DNA of 64,000 bases from Plotosus lineatus (lineage: Eukaryota; Chordata; Actinopteri; Siluriformes; Plotosidae). A program made the position numbers and the translations under genes. The stretch spans positions 10,219,726 through 10,283,725 of the forward strand of contig CM045737.1 in NCBI GenBank assembly GCA_024760905.1, read 5' to 3'. The first letter of the stretch is position 1; each line of letters begins with the position of its first letter. The notes below the pieces were generated by a model. That model was not told the origin of the DNA, made no database searches, and saw nothing but the letters and a program-made list of their open reading frames with translations. Shown here piece by piece: positions 1-10,306 of the stretch.

Positions 1-413
1 CCCAATAAACAAAAGTACACTCACTTCTGTGCCAGAGGATTAACTTGCATCACATCACCGCTTCTTTGGTTTGTAACACGCTCTAACTTTCTCACTCTAA
101 AAGGCTGTACTCGCTCTAGCTGAGGGGCGTGGCTGAGCTGCTCGGACTTAATGCAGTCAATACCTGAATTCAGTCATCTCATGCCTAATGCCTCTAATAA
201 TAATAATGTTCCTCTAGTGGGCATTTTTGAAAACTACAGTGCTGTATGTTTTTCAAAGAGAATGTATTTAAAGGTGTTTATGCTTCTCCCATTAAATATA
301 ATGTAAATGGACTTAATCCATTCTGTTGTCTTTTGAACAGAAGTTAACGGTACCGTAGCTCATACTATAGGTCCGCAAATTCAGTGAAACAATTATTGAA
401 TGCAGTACACTAT
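1..413. other. No feature recognised
   Basis: AT-rich unique-looking sequence. I see no splice-flanked open frame, TIR, SINE boxes or tandem repeat. Confidence 0.4.
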
Positions 414-833
414 GTTATGGTCTGTGTTGTGAGAGACTCTGGTTTTGGCTGCTCTCTTTGTCTCAATCACGGGCTAAAGACGAGCAGAGTGCTCCTCCCG
501 GTGCTAGAAGATTGTCCCTCGTCCCTGTGATCTCTCTGGCTCTCAGCTTTGTGCTCGACCAGTTCCCTTAGTTTATGATTTCCATGTTTCTCCGCATCTC
601 TAACAGTGATAACGATTGCCCCGTGCTCTAGTGCCTTCCCTGTGAACAATAAAGCTCATCTGTTTCCATCACACTCTGTCCCCTGCATTATTGTGTCTGG
701 CTGAATGTTCCTGGTGTCACAGAATCTTCTAGCCACTCTACCTGCATGTGACAGCCATGCCCCTCTCCAGCGCCTGCATGCATAGAGAGAAAGAGCCGCC
801 AAAACCAGAGTCTCTCACAACACAGACCATAAC
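414..833. repeat. Foldback with 36-bp perfect inverted repeat
   Basis: Positions 414-449 are the exact reverse complement of 798-833 (arm begins GTTATGGTCTGTGTTGTGAG). The 348-bp interior holds an AATAAA hexamer near 648. The arms do not extend outward and no clear flanking duplication is visible. It could be a small DNA transposon with TIRs, or the remains of an LTR/foldback element. The open frames crossing it look fortuitous. Confidence 0.75.
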
Positions 834-934
834 ACACTAAAATAAAAACCACAGTCCAGTTAAAGAATAAGAACAATAAAGATAAGAATTTTTACCTTTG
901 TGGTGGTGAGCAGTTCGTATATGTAAATGATGGA

Positions 935-1260
935 GAGAGAGGAGGAGGATCCCCTTCCATAACAGAGAGGGAGAGAAGGAGGAGGATCCCCTTCCATAAC
1001 AGCTTCAGATGAATCAGCCAAAGGTGTTTTTTTCTCTTGCTACTCGCTTTGGCATGGTTGACTCTTCAGGATGTTTCTTTCTTTTTTTGAAGAACATTTC
1101 TAACATGGCTTGTTTCTGCCATCTTTTCAAAATCTTACGGAAGTGGCTCATGACCTCATCGTTAAAGGTGCTCGCAGCAATACATAGTATCAACAACTTT
1201 CGGACTTTCCCAGAACAGCGCTTTCTTTATCAGAGCGATACATAGTATCAACAACTTCCG
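935..1260. repeat. Two short direct-repeat pairs
   Basis: A purine-rich unit ending GGATCCCCTTCCATAACAG occurs twice in tandem at about 943-1002. A second unit containing ATACATAGTATCAACAACTT occurs twice, near 1181 and 1230. The second pair lies in the Tigger remnant and probably arose by local duplication. Confidence 0.6.
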
Positions 1261-1431
1261 GACTTCCAGAAAGCGTGCATTTCCTCTGCCTCTCGGTCTC
1301 ATTTTTTCTCGCCTGTTTTAACGTTCGACTTCTGGATTTTGGTCTACTTCTGGGACAAAAAAAATCTCAGATTTTTTGGTCGAATTCCGATTTGTTTGAC
1401 CGCTAAAGCATTCGAGTACGAGGTACCACTG
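1014..1431 (-). pseudogene. pogo/Tigger-type transposase C-terminal remnant with TIR end
   Basis: The minus-strand peptide at 1014-1196 contains FNDEVMSHFRKILKRWQKQA, which resembles the C-terminal tail of Tigger (pogo-group) transposases. Upstream on the minus strand the sequence runs straight into a terminus reading CAGTGGTACCTCGTACTCG (ending at 1431, then TA), so the N-terminal and DDE regions are missing. It is therefore an internally deleted Tigger-like element. The other terminus was not found. The family call is by eye. Confidence 0.6.
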
Positions 1432-1488
1432 TACTTACATTTTTATGTGAGGTCCGCATCTGAGTGCGTGCACGTGCATCTGTGTGTA

Positions 1489-1740
1489 CAGTCGGCCCCC
1501 TACTTATGAAACCCCCTGGGTACGAGAATTCCGGGATACGAAAACAACCTCCTCTTACGAAAAGCTCCAAAATTCAAACGGGTCAATCAAAATTTCACAT
1601 AATGCGCGAGCTGCTCTTTCATTGGCTGTCCCCAACATCCCGCCCCGCTGGCCTCCCATTGGCTAGGAGGGATGATGCAGCTGAATGTTACCCATACTTC
1701 CTGTTTGTCACACGTGTGAAGGAGAGTTGACTGTTGGGTT
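1489..1740 (+). mobile_element. Tigger-like non-autonomous element, one terminus only
   Basis: It starts after a TA at 1487-1488 with CAGTCGGCCCCCTACTTATG, the TIR type also seen at 35673 and 47720. Inside are two ATTGG (inverted CCAAT) boxes around 1620 and 1667, flanking a CCCGCCCCGCTGGCC core shared with the copies at 5327, 16402 and 47720. The opposite TIR is not visible, so the copy is truncated. Confidence 0.65.
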
Positions 1741-2088
1741 GTTTTGAGATTGATCATGCAGCGTTATATTTCGTATGACTGTTGATAATAGTGTTGTGAG
1801 GCAGGATATATCTATGAGTGACTATTTGATTTGTGACTGTGACACTTTTATTAGTGTTGGAATCCCACATGATAAATCCACAAGTTGAGGTACAGTATGC
1901 ATATGGAGATTAGAAATTAAACTTTCTAGAGCTCTTTCAGTGTCATGAAATAGCCTTTTCCCCCCTCTGAAATGCTTAAAACCTAGGAGCTTCGGGGGGA
2001 GGAGCTTCGGGGTGGGGGGCTAGCCCCCCCTTCCTGACCCTGGCTGATTTTCCGATATTTTGGTGATGGTCAGATCACATGCCTGTTT

Positions 2089-2254
2089 ACATGAAGCTTA
2101 AAACAGCCAATCAACGCTTACAATATGTCAGATGCTTAATACTGAAAGTAGTGCACTTGCTGAAAGTAGTTTACTTGCTTGAAACAAAGTGCGGGTTATA
2201 AGGACTTCCGGTCTTTTAAGTGCGCAAGGGCGTCGTTGAACTCGTTTAGTACTC
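2089..2254. repeat. Direct repeat, copy 1 (partner 3226-3400)
   Basis: About 165 bp similar to 3226-3400 with small indels. Shared blocks include AAGCTTAAAACAGCCAATCA, CTTACAATATGT and a GGACTTCCG block. The repeat contains a CCAAT box. Two copies 1.1 kb apart in the same orientation suggest two adjacent copies of one transposon family, or a duplicated promoter region of a single element. Confidence 0.65.
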
Positions 2255-2405
2255 AGCCTGCACTGATGTGACTCAGCAGAGCAGAGTTCTCTTTCTTGGG
2301 TTTTCATTCATTTTACAACTCTTTGCTTAACTGAGTATGCATGGTAGCTTGTGCCGATCTGAGCAGATAGTTAATTCATCTCTGTGTATGAGATTTGCCC
2401 CCATG

Positions 2406-2514
2406 CTAGTAGGCTTACGCTTCTGACCAACCATATTTGCTTCGGGTTACAAAAGTCCGCAAAACAGTGTAAACACAAAGATCACAGAGACGACGTCTTA
2501 ACACAAGGGTAACA
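2406..2514 (+). repeat. Dispersed repeat shared with 28237-28343
   Basis: About 108 bp, over 90 percent identical by eye to 28237-28343; it includes GTAGGCTTACGCTTCT and ACACAAAGATCACAGAGACG. The second copy is internal to a Tigger-like element (26599-28562), so this copy probably derives from the same transposon family. Confidence 0.7.
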
Positions 2515-2775
2515 CGCTATATAACTGAGATATACTAGTAAATTAAAATAATAAAATATATAAAAAGTAGTATGTCTTTGTGCCGTAAATATGTATTTGT
2601 TTGTGCATTTGAATAGATAAATAACTTTAAATCAATTTGTAAATGTATTTAGCACATGTAGTTTGAAATATATTTGAGAATGTTTTTGGTTGAACTATAA
2701 TATTAATAATATTTATAAGAATCCACCCCCACTGATGCGGCATCATGAATGCAGCGTTAGCCATGAACACCATCT

Positions 2776-2957
2776 TGCAAGTTAACCACACTGTTAAAAA
2801 TTTAACGGTGGTCCTTAGGTGTGTTAACTTTAACATCAAGTTAACATTCAGTTAAAGTTAACCCAGTTTTGAACAACAAGATAACGGCAGCGTTAAATTT
2901 AAACGATTGGTTAACTCTACTTATCCAGTGGTTAAAAAATAACCGTGTTTTGAACAA
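2776..2957. mobile_element. Possible Harbinger-like MITE fragment
   Basis: The segment is rich in GTTAAC-type repeats (TTAACTTTAAC, AGTTAAAGTTAACC) and ends with GTTTTGAACAACCGGCCC, a terminus style seen in PIF/Harbinger-type fish MITEs. It abruptly interrupts the peptide reading frame on the minus strand at about 2957. The other end was not identified. Confidence 0.3.
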
Positions 2958-3222
2958 CCGGCCCGAGGTCGTTGCAAGAAACACACAGGGCCTTGTCGAC
3001 GATGTCAGATTTCTTTATGAAACTCGCCAAAGGTTCCAATACTTTCTGAGTCTGTTTGCCAATTTTTACCTCAAATTTCACAATTTTCTCTAGCCATTCC
3101 CACTTAAACTTATTATTCTTTCTAATCTTTTCATTAAAGTTCGCATCATTTTCGGGATTTTCTAACCAGACATTCTCTTCATAAAAACACAACATGCTGC
3201 CATTTGCATTGAGCCGAGTCAC
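2958..3222 (-). pseudogene. Transposase N-terminal fragment with BED-finger-like motif
   Basis: The minus-strand frame encodes about 85 residues with a basic, aromatic-rich segment (NNKFKWEWLEK) followed by a Cys-x2-Cys half finger (ALCVSCNDL). This order resembles N-termini of hAT/BED-type transposase-derived proteins. The frame is cut after the CxxC, where an unrelated AT-rich element begins, so the His half of the finger is missing. It sits between the two direct repeats 2089-2254 and 3226-3400. Family assignment is tentative. Confidence 0.4.
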
Positions 3223-3225
3223 TTT

Positions 3226-3400
3226 ACATTAAGCTTAAAACAGCCAATCAACGAGCAGCTTACAATATGTGAGGCGCTCCACTGAAAGTAGGTGCTTGTC
3301 GCAAGTTCACTTGCTTGTGCTTGAGACAAAGCGCGGCTTATCTGGACTTCCGATTTTTCAAGTGAGTAAGTGTGCCGTTGAATACTTGTTTAGGAGTCAT
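3226..3400. repeat. Direct repeat, copy 2 (partner 2089-2254)
   Basis: Second copy of the repeat described at 2089. It lies immediately upstream (minus-strand sense) of the BED-finger-like fragment and may be that element's 5' flank. Confidence 0.65.
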
Positions 3401-3512
3401 TCAATATTTTCCTAAGCGGACAAAACGTACGCTAAGGGGAAGGGGGTAAGATGTCTGTGTACACTTTTTAATATTATAAAAATGTCGATCAACAATAATA
3501 CATGCATTCCTG

Positions 3513-3514
3513 AA

Positions 3515-3554
<40 letters not shown>

Positions 3555-3600
3555 TATCAATCATATAATTTTTTTTTTTTTTTTTGGCGTGTATGTTTGA
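3513..3600. repeat. Poly-A, (TA)n and poly-T low-complexity tract
   Basis: A run of A is followed by about 13 TA units and, after a short gap, a T-run. The T-run plus TA structure creates fortuitous minus-strand open frames. Confidence 0.9.
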
Positions 3601-4611
3601 AACTCTCAATGCGCGATTCGCCAACCACCTGCAGTGTTGCATATCTGCAAAGTCTGCAATGAATACTACCCAACCGGGTAACAGCTGCTGAAACATCAGA
3701 AGGCAGCTGATCAAGAGCGTAGGCTGGGGGGTGCACAGGGTGCATGTGAACCCCCCTACAACAGGAGTTGAGTTCCGCTGGTCAAGAAATTGTTTATTCA
3801 CAATCTTATAAATAAACGTAATGACTGTTATTGAAGACAAAGTCGGAGATAAGTTCCGCGTGACTAGAGTCAGGAAGTAAACCGCAAGTTAACGTGTAAC
3901 GGGCACTGCGCATGCGATAACTTATACGACAAGCACATAAAACAAAACCGCTGTGTGTGTGTAATGGTTTATTTATGATATAAAATGTAAGCCACAATCC
4001 GTTAAATAAACTATACTTAAGCTACCGCCAACCTAGTTAGTCGCCGTTTCATTTCCCCTTTAAGGCTTAGGTTCCGGTCAACTGAGATATGCACCCCCCC
4101 ACGGTCAGACCAGCCGACGCCCTTGCTGATCACAAACTGAAGCATGGTCGTCCAAAAGTCAATGACCAATAAAAAAATGACATTTTGAATTATATTTTAA
4201 TATAAAATATTATGAAAAACAATGTCATTTTTATTATTAAAACCAAATGTCTTAATATTAATATTAAAGCAGGTGTCATGAAAAAAGAACTCTTTAAAAG
4301 TATATATTTTTATTGATTTCATTATTATTTGACTGGTGCATAAAAAGTATTGATCAACGAAACATTGATTTATTTTATAAACGAGGTTTGACCATTGTTT
4401 TCTTTAATAGCTTGTTTAAAAATCCTACCGTGAGATCAACATTTATTTGTACGCTTTCGGAGGGGGGGGGTGTCAAAAAAAGTGTACTCTCTGTACACTT
4501 GGGAAAATGTTGAACCGCCCCTAAGTACTCAGCCTTCACGTGCTGACTTGAAAGATCGGAATAAGCTGCGCTTTGTCCCAGAAACATACGTCACAAGTGC
4601 CTCCTTTTGAT

Positions 4612-4648
4612 CCCCCCCCCCCCCCCCAAAAAAAAAAAAAAAAAAAAA
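4612..4648. repeat. C16-A21 homopolymer junction
   Basis: A run of 16 C is followed directly by 21 A. It is prone to slippage and interrupts the degenerate pogo transposase. Confidence 0.9.
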
Positions 4649-5035
4649 TTCTTCCCAGATTTAGATGATTCACAGAAATGACCAATTTGAGATAAAAACC
4701 ACAGAATTCCTTGGATTCGTAGAAAATTGTCGTCCCAGCTTCCAGGAAAGTTGTATGGCACATCCTCCCCATTGCCGTGAAAGCTGTATTCCCCCATGTG
4801 CCATCTACTGCTCCCACAGCTGACGTAAAACTGCCTTAAAGCGCCTGTTCACTGAGGGGTCAAATGGCTGGAGTACTTTGGTTAAGCCTCCAGGGATGAT
4901 GGCAGGGATGGTGTTTAAAAGCTTTGTTGTCTTTTTGATCATGGCGTGATGTGTGCTGCCATACTGTCCATCATAAGTAGGGCTTTGCGTGTTCTAGCCC
5001 GTAATGAGTTTTCTTGGTTTTCCTCATTGCACTGA
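4649..5035 (-). pseudogene. pogo/Tigger-type transposase, DDE-domain remnant
   Basis: Minus-strand translation in shifting frames gives a segment like the end of a pogo DDE domain: an Asp-Ser-Met-x-Ala-His-Ile block near 4970, then IPAIIPGGLTKVLQPFD near 4890 and a following RFKAVLRQLW. A further TAFTAMGRM block lies at about 4770. This order (D-S-M-H, IPGGLT, LQP-D, FK-LRxLW) is characteristic of pogo-group transposases. Frameshifts and stops show that it is dead. It is opposite in orientation to the N-terminal Tigger piece at 5915, so they are separate remnants or a rearranged copy. Confidence 0.6.
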
Positions 5036-5326
5036 GAGTATCCTCTGCTTTTCTCCAGAGTCCCTCACAAGTTTCTCACTCGATCCAAACTATCTTCCTT
5101 TTGCTCGATTATCGTTTTCGGCTGCATACTGCACTACTTGCAGCTTGTAATCTGCAGAATATGATTTTCTTTTGTGGGCATTTGTGTTGTCTTATTCAGT
5201 TGTCTTTATACAGTAATACCTCAGCTAACACGTGACCCTTATGGCGAGTTTATCACAAGCCTTTCCTGGCTTACTGCCATTCGTAGCGTGCACGCGATGG
5301 TTGTGATTTTATGAATTTTTACTGTA

Positions 5327-5638
5327 CAGTGGTACCTCACTTTACAAAAGTGTCATCAAACGAAAAATTCAGGATACAAAACGCATTCTCCTCAAATTTT
5401 TGTCTCTGTAAACGAAACAAGTTCACGTTATGAAAGCACCATCTCAAAAATTCAAACAGTGCACAAGTTGCTTTCCCATTGGTTGTCTCCCAACACCCCG
5501 CCCTGCTGGCCTCCTATTGGCTAGGATTGAGCTTGATCTCCATAATACAGTACTGAACCCATCATGCTTTTTGTGTGCTTTCGACCCATTGTTCGACACA
5601 AAGCGTCGCATGGGTGGTTCGAGAGATTTAAAAAAAAC

Positions 5639-5678
<40 letters not shown>

Positions 5679-5872
5679 TTTCAACACATTTCATGCACAT
5701 TTCATACAAAATTGGTGTACTTTTTATAATTTTTAAAGGGTTTATAGGGTAGTATTGGGAGCCTTGGAACAAATCACGCGCTTTACATGTAAAATGCGGT
5801 TCAACTTATGAAAAATGCAGGTTACGAAGAAGGCGCTGGAACAGATTAATTTCGTAAAGTGAGGTACCGCTG
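5327..5872. mobile_element. Tigger-like non-autonomous element (TIR type 1)
   Basis: It is bounded by TA dinucleotides (5325-5326, 5873-5874) and TIRs CAGTGGTACCTCACTTTAC / GTAAAGTGAGGTACCGCTG. The interior shares the paired ATTGG boxes (about 5478 and 5515) and CCCGCCCTGCTGGCC core with the copies at 1489, 16402 and 47720. A 33-nt T run lies at 5643-5675. There is no transposase frame. A TA target duplication and these termini fit the Tc1/mariner superfamily, pogo/Tigger group. Confidence 0.8.
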
Positions 5873-5914
5873 TACTCCTATTTTTTATTGTGTCTCACCC
5901 ATAGTGTCTCTAAG

Positions 5915-6088
5915 ATGGGTTGTAAGAAGGTGGTTCATAAATCAAAGAAGAGGAAACCGATTTCTCTTGAAATGAAGCGAGAAATCAGAGCTGAACATGA
6001 AAAAGGAGTGCGTGTGGCCGATCTATGTCAGGAGTATGAGAAGTTCCGATGCACTTATTGTTTATTCTTGTTTTATTATTCATGTTGA
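5915..6088 (+). pseudogene. Tigger-type transposase N-terminal HTH fragment
   Basis: It starts MGCKKVVHKSKKRKPISLEM and continues with KREIRAEHEKGVRVADLCQE, which matches the first helix-turn-helix of CENP-B/Tigger N-terminal DNA-binding domains (ISLExKxEI...E.G..v.dLa.ey). The frame diverges at about residue 43, where the recognition helix should follow. It lies 40 bp past the TIR of the element at 5327-5872 and may belong to a larger damaged autonomous relative. Confidence 0.65.
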
Positions 6089-6604
6089 GGATAGCTAGTT
6101 AGCATCAGTGCGCTGTCAGGCTGGCACCTATCATAGTCCTGTTTCTAATTTCTGTTTTAGCAGTTATGCGCTGTACTCGTCTTTTCAAACTCATTATAGT
6201 GCACTGACCGAGCTGACATTGAAACAAGCTTTGTCAAAAGGGACATCTTCGATTGGGTGATGGTTACTCATGGTGAAAGACTTTCACTATGAGTGTGTAC
6301 AACTATGACATTATCACTGAGCTCGCCGTGACCCCCCCCCACCCCCCGACATTCTAAGTGGAAATGAACTATGCAGGCAAGTGTTCCCTTGACAACCAGT
6401 TATTGGGAAATTTTCTTGTTTATTTCTTTAATATTCCACATTCCATACTTGGATGACTACCATGAAATTTTTGGCTCATCCATTTTCCTCCCACTTTTTT
6501 CCCCATTTTCCAAACTGTGAAGAATTCTTCAGTTTTTCAAACCTGTGGAAGTTGGGCTTTCTAGACACACGTGACATTTGATCGATTTTTTTTTAAGTGA
6601 TGTT

Positions 6605-6725
6605 TACATTTTATGGCATTTGATTGATGCTCTTATCCAGAGTGACTTAGCTTTATCTCCTTTATACAACTGAGCAGTTGATGATTAAGGGCCTGACTTA
6701 AGAGGCATCACTGCCTGATGTTCAT
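6605..6725 (+). repeat. Old SINE-like repeat fragment
   Basis: The blocks TTTTATGGCATTTGATTGATGC, TTATCCAGAGTGACTTA and CAACTGAGCAGTTGATG-like text resemble a widespread fish SINE module (mutated from ...GCATTTGGCAGACGC...). A related short piece in the other orientation (GCTCTGGATAAGCG) lies near 40426. No tRNA boxes or duplication are visible. Confidence 0.5.
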
Positions 6726-6867
6726 ATCAACCTGAAATTAACTAATCATCAGAGACAGGTGCATGTGACTGTGTCCTTTTGAACTTTTTCAGAGTCTGTG
6801 TTTACTGCACAGAAATGATTGAATAAAATCAAACTAAAACAGTATTTTTAAAGCTCACTAAAAGATA

Positions 6868-7113
6868 ACTGGGTTATCAAAGGCGGGCCATGTCTCTCAC
6901 TGTCTATGGTGTGAGGCATGTAAAAGAACCATTGCTGACTTTCGTAAAGAGTAGGCTGCAAAGCCATCAGCGTGTTTCTGTCCCTTGCTAAAAAGGGTTG
7001 TGACAGGAAGGGCATCCGATGTAAAAACCTCTGCCAAATCAAACATGCGAATCAGATGATTCACTGTGGCGACTCCCGAGTAAAAGGGAAAAAGCCGAAA
7101 GGAAGACAGACAG
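6868..7113 (+). mobile_element. SINE-A, RTE-tailed form, 5'-truncated
   Basis: Flanked by an 11-bp target-site duplication ACTAAAAGATA (6857-6867 and 7114-7124). It lacks the tRNA-like head and begins in the body (ACTGGGTTATCAAAGG). From about 6995 to 7054 it matches the 5' UTR of the RTE LINE here (GACAGGAAGGGCATCCGA..., ...ATGCGAATCA). From 7053 to about 7105 it matches the RTE 3' end (ATGATTCACTGTGGCGAC, AGCCGAAAGG). It ends in a GACA repeat. The sister copy 46220-46574 is full length. Confidence 0.85.
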
Positions 7114-7124
7114 ACTAAAAGATA

Positions 7125-8345
7125 GTATTAACCATGACTGGGTGACTCTGTTATGGAATTGTTAGCACCTGAAGTTGGGATGAAAAATGTAATTTGTCAC
7201 ATGTATGGTTTTTATGACCAAATTTCAATGTTTTGCATGTTAGGCCTACATTTAAGATTTTTTCAACAAAATATGAGGCAGTCACCTTCAAAGTTTTCTA
7301 AAATCATGTTGAGTTGACACCGAATGACCCTCATAATATATAGCCCTTGACCTATTGTTGATGTCATGCTTTCTAGTACTAAGCAGAAGGTGACGGCAGG
7401 GTATAAATCCAGTATCCACTCCCATCCTCGTCAATTGCACAGAAATTTGTCTTCCCATCTGAATCACCAATGAATATTACAGCCGTCCTGTCGTATCAGT
7501 ACGTCACCCCAGCTCATGATGTAAATTCAGTCCAGGCTGAATACAGCCATACACAGGTGTCTGTGTGTATAGTAACTGTAATTCTGACTGTATAAAGCAT
7601 AAATAAAATACAGATATTTATTCGATATGCTCAGCAAATAGCCGTTACACTCCCACACTAATGATTGTAGACTGTGACTGTGTGCACGGATAAAACGTTA
7701 TACTGTATGCACAAGTTTTTCTGCACATTTTGCAAAAATGGTGTTTGGAGTGGTGAGCAGAGTAGACACTGCTAAAACCACTCTGGTGGAGTTAATTCAG
7801 TGGCATGTGAATTACATAACTTACTGTTACTGTATAGTTATTATTAATAGTACTAGTAGCAGTGGTAATAATGTTAAGCAATATTTCTTCTGCTGTTACG
7901 ACTAAGATTCATCATTATTCATTTTCTCAAACACATAATCCTAATCACTGGATAGTTGGTGCCCATCCCATCAGATTCTAGGCAAGGGTGGGGTACACCA
8001 TGGACAGCTCGACAGGCCATCGCAGTACTACAAATCTTATTATTATTATTATTATTATTATCATGGTTATTTCTTTCTATTGTCAAAATAAAATTTGGCA
8101 TGAAAGGTTTTTTTTTGGACATGCTGAAAAAAAAATATGCATCTGTAATATTTTCCTCTAACAGAATATAACTGCTGTTTCTCTTTGATCTGCATGCATT
8201 TGTTTTTAATCACCCCATAAGTGAAGAAAAGCAATATATCTACAGAAGATAAGAAACTAGATAAAATGTTTTTTCTCATGAAATGAGTGAATAAATAATT
8301 ATTCATAACGTCTGAAATTTGAAGGGTATAGCTTAAAAGGATGTG
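7125..8345. other. No gene seen; short (TTA)n tract
   Basis: A TTA/TAT microsatellite at about 8038-8060 and scattered A/T runs. A faint, mutated SINE-A tail fragment may lie at about 7950-8025 (GGTGCCCATCCCATCAGATT, GGACAGCTCGACAGGCCATC). Nothing else is recognised. Confidence 0.45.
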
Positions 8346-8560
8346 AGGATCGGTGGTATAGTGATTGGGGTGCTGTGGGCTCACGATCAAGAGGTCATGG
8401 GTTCAAAACCTAGTTTGACCCATCCCCCACTGTTTTAAGCCCCCTGGGAAAGGTCTTAACCACAACCTAGCCTCTGTTCACCCACCCAGCAGTATAAATG
8501 AGTAAATTGCTGTATTCCGACAGAGCTGGGTTTACACCATGAGGTGTGGTAATGTAATTT
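8346..8560 (+). mobile_element. SINE-B-like old copy
   Basis: An A-box-like GGTGGTATAGTGATTGG and a B-box-like GGTCATGGGTTCAAAACC begin the element. The body shares CCCCTGGGAAAGGTCTTAAC and CACCCAGCAGTATAAATG with the SINE-B copies at 20734, 27842 and 55931. The 3' part differs from those copies, so it is diverged or a different subfamily. Confidence 0.6.
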
Positions 8561-9484
8561 TAAGACAGGATGTTTGTAATATTTGTTTGTAATATTCATT
8601 GAGGATTCAGATGGGATAGGGAATCTTGGTTCAAGTATCAGAGATAGGCGTGCCTAAATAATTCCCGGAAAGCATCATGTGATGGAGCAACGTTCCATCC
8701 AGGAAGGTTTGAACTATTATTCACTTCATGCTACAGAAACCAGGATAAGCTCTGGATGTGATGAGCCACTCGGCTTGGTTTTAAAAGGCCCAACATAAAG
8801 GGTTTATCCACACTACTAAATAATATTGTAGCATAAGAAATGAGTAAAGAAGTGATTATTAATAATGATTTAAGTCTGAACTTTGTGGTCAGTAGAGGTG
8901 CAGTTAACGGGATCATTGATTGAGGTGGCTGGGCTTCAAAAAATGAGTCAGAATATTAAGCTTCCGAGCAAGTCGCAGCAAACAGGACATAAGAATGGCC
9001 TCTGTTTTAGTGTTTCTTTTGAAAAAAGATTTTACAATAATCATTTCATGACTGAACCTATTTATATCTTCCCACTCTTCTGGTTTCTTTGTGCGTACTC
9101 TGGCATATCTGTATATGTAATTTGTGTGTGTCTGTGTGTGTGTGTTAGAAAGTGAGAGAGATTAACAAAAGATTACAGAGAATAGTCTCCTTTTCTCTCT
9201 TAATGAATACGAGATTGCTCAACAGCCTTTTTTTCTCCTTTCCCTTTCTGGTTTCTTCTCTTCTTTTAACTCGCATACATACACATACACACACACACAC
9301 ACATACATACACATATATATTGTTTTATTTCCTCCAAATGAATGAGCCCAACTTGTACTGGTGCAATTAGCAAGTGCTCTTGCAATGACTTTCAATCTGG
9401 TTTCTTGCTCTCACTTTCTCTTGCTTCAACTCACTGTCTTTCTGATTCTTGCTCACACTCTCAATTTCTCTGTCCTCCTCTCAG

Positions 9485-9716
9485 GGTCCGTGTATCCACC
9501 TGGAATCGTTTAAACCTGCTGAAAGGCGGAGCTCTGAGTTCAGCCATGCGCCAGGCCACGGCGCATGACCCTGCCCACCCGGTCCTGACTGAGCCTCACC
9601 TCGCCGCACTCGACCGGCGTCTCAGCAGCATCATAGCCAACATACGCCAATGCATTGAGATGCAGGGAGCAGAAAGCACACTTATTGAAGACCGCATGAA
9701 CCTGCCTCATCCCTAA
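9485..9716 (+). CDS. Probable terminal coding exon of an unidentified host gene
   Basis: A long pyrimidine tract (9440-9482, including TCTCTGTCCTCCTCTCAG) ends in AG at 9483-9484, giving a good acceptor. The frame then stays open for about 76 codons to a TAA at 9714-9716. The exon is much more GC-rich than its flanks. The first base completes a codon begun in an upstream exon (phase 2). The peptide reads VRVSTWNRLNLL..., then HPVLTEPHLAALDRRLSSII, ANIRQCIEM and ends NLPHP: a mostly alpha-helical, non-repetitive C-terminus without transposon character. I do not recognise the family. No other exon of the gene is identified in the window. The following GA microsatellite would lie in the 3' UTR. 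Confidence 0.6.
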
Positions 9717-9727
9717 ACACATCAGAT

Positions 9728-9763
<36 letters not shown>

Positions 9764-10166
9764 CGAGGGAGAGAAGGGGAGGGGTGTTGCATTTTAAACA
9801 GAATCGAATGCTGCTTGTCACTGCATGTCTTTACAGGCTGACTTGATGCCTTTACAGCATCACACAGAGACCTTCAAAAACGATGCGAAGTGATCTCAGC
9901 CCAAGCAGGAAGTTGTGTCATAACTCTAACATTGCAAACCAAAAATGTTATTTCCTCAAACACACATGCAAAAAAAAAAAAAGAAAAACAAAAAATTTTT
10001 TTCTCGTTCATGTGTTCTCAACACACCTCACACTGAGGAAATCTTTCACTCCTTCAGTTGCACTTTTTTTTTTTGCCTTTCTAGCATAATCTTTCTATGA
10101 ATTTTTCGCTCTCTCGCTCAAAAAAAAAAAAAAAAAAAATCAACAAGCGGCCTGAAACGCTGAACA
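9717..10166. other. Presumed 3' UTR / flank with (GA)n and A/T runs
   Basis: A (GA)n tract at about 9729-9760, then A- and T-homopolymers near 9970, 10062 and 10121. No clear polyadenylation signal was assigned. Confidence 0.45.
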
Positions 10167-10306
10167 TGCCTGGGCCTGTCTGGGCTCAGGGACATTCCTG
10201 GGCCTGTCTGGGCTCAGGGACATGCCTGGGCCTGTCTGGGCTCAGGGACATGCCTGGGCCTGTCTGGGCTCAGGGACATGCCTGGGCCTGTCTGGGCTCA
10301 GGGACA
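10167..10306. repeat. Minisatellite, five 28-bp units
   Basis: Exactly five head-to-tail copies of a 28-bp unit (starts TGCCTGGGCCTGTCTGGG, ends CTCAGGGACA). They are nearly identical; the second unit starts TTCC. GC-rich against an AT-rich background. Because 28 is not a multiple of 3, the open frame across it is not a coding repeat. Confidence 0.95.

Noticed and set aside
414..833. LTR of a retrovirus-like element
   Set aside because: AATAAA and a promoter-like layout are present, but there is no second LTR, primer-binding site or polypurine tract; kept only as a foldback.
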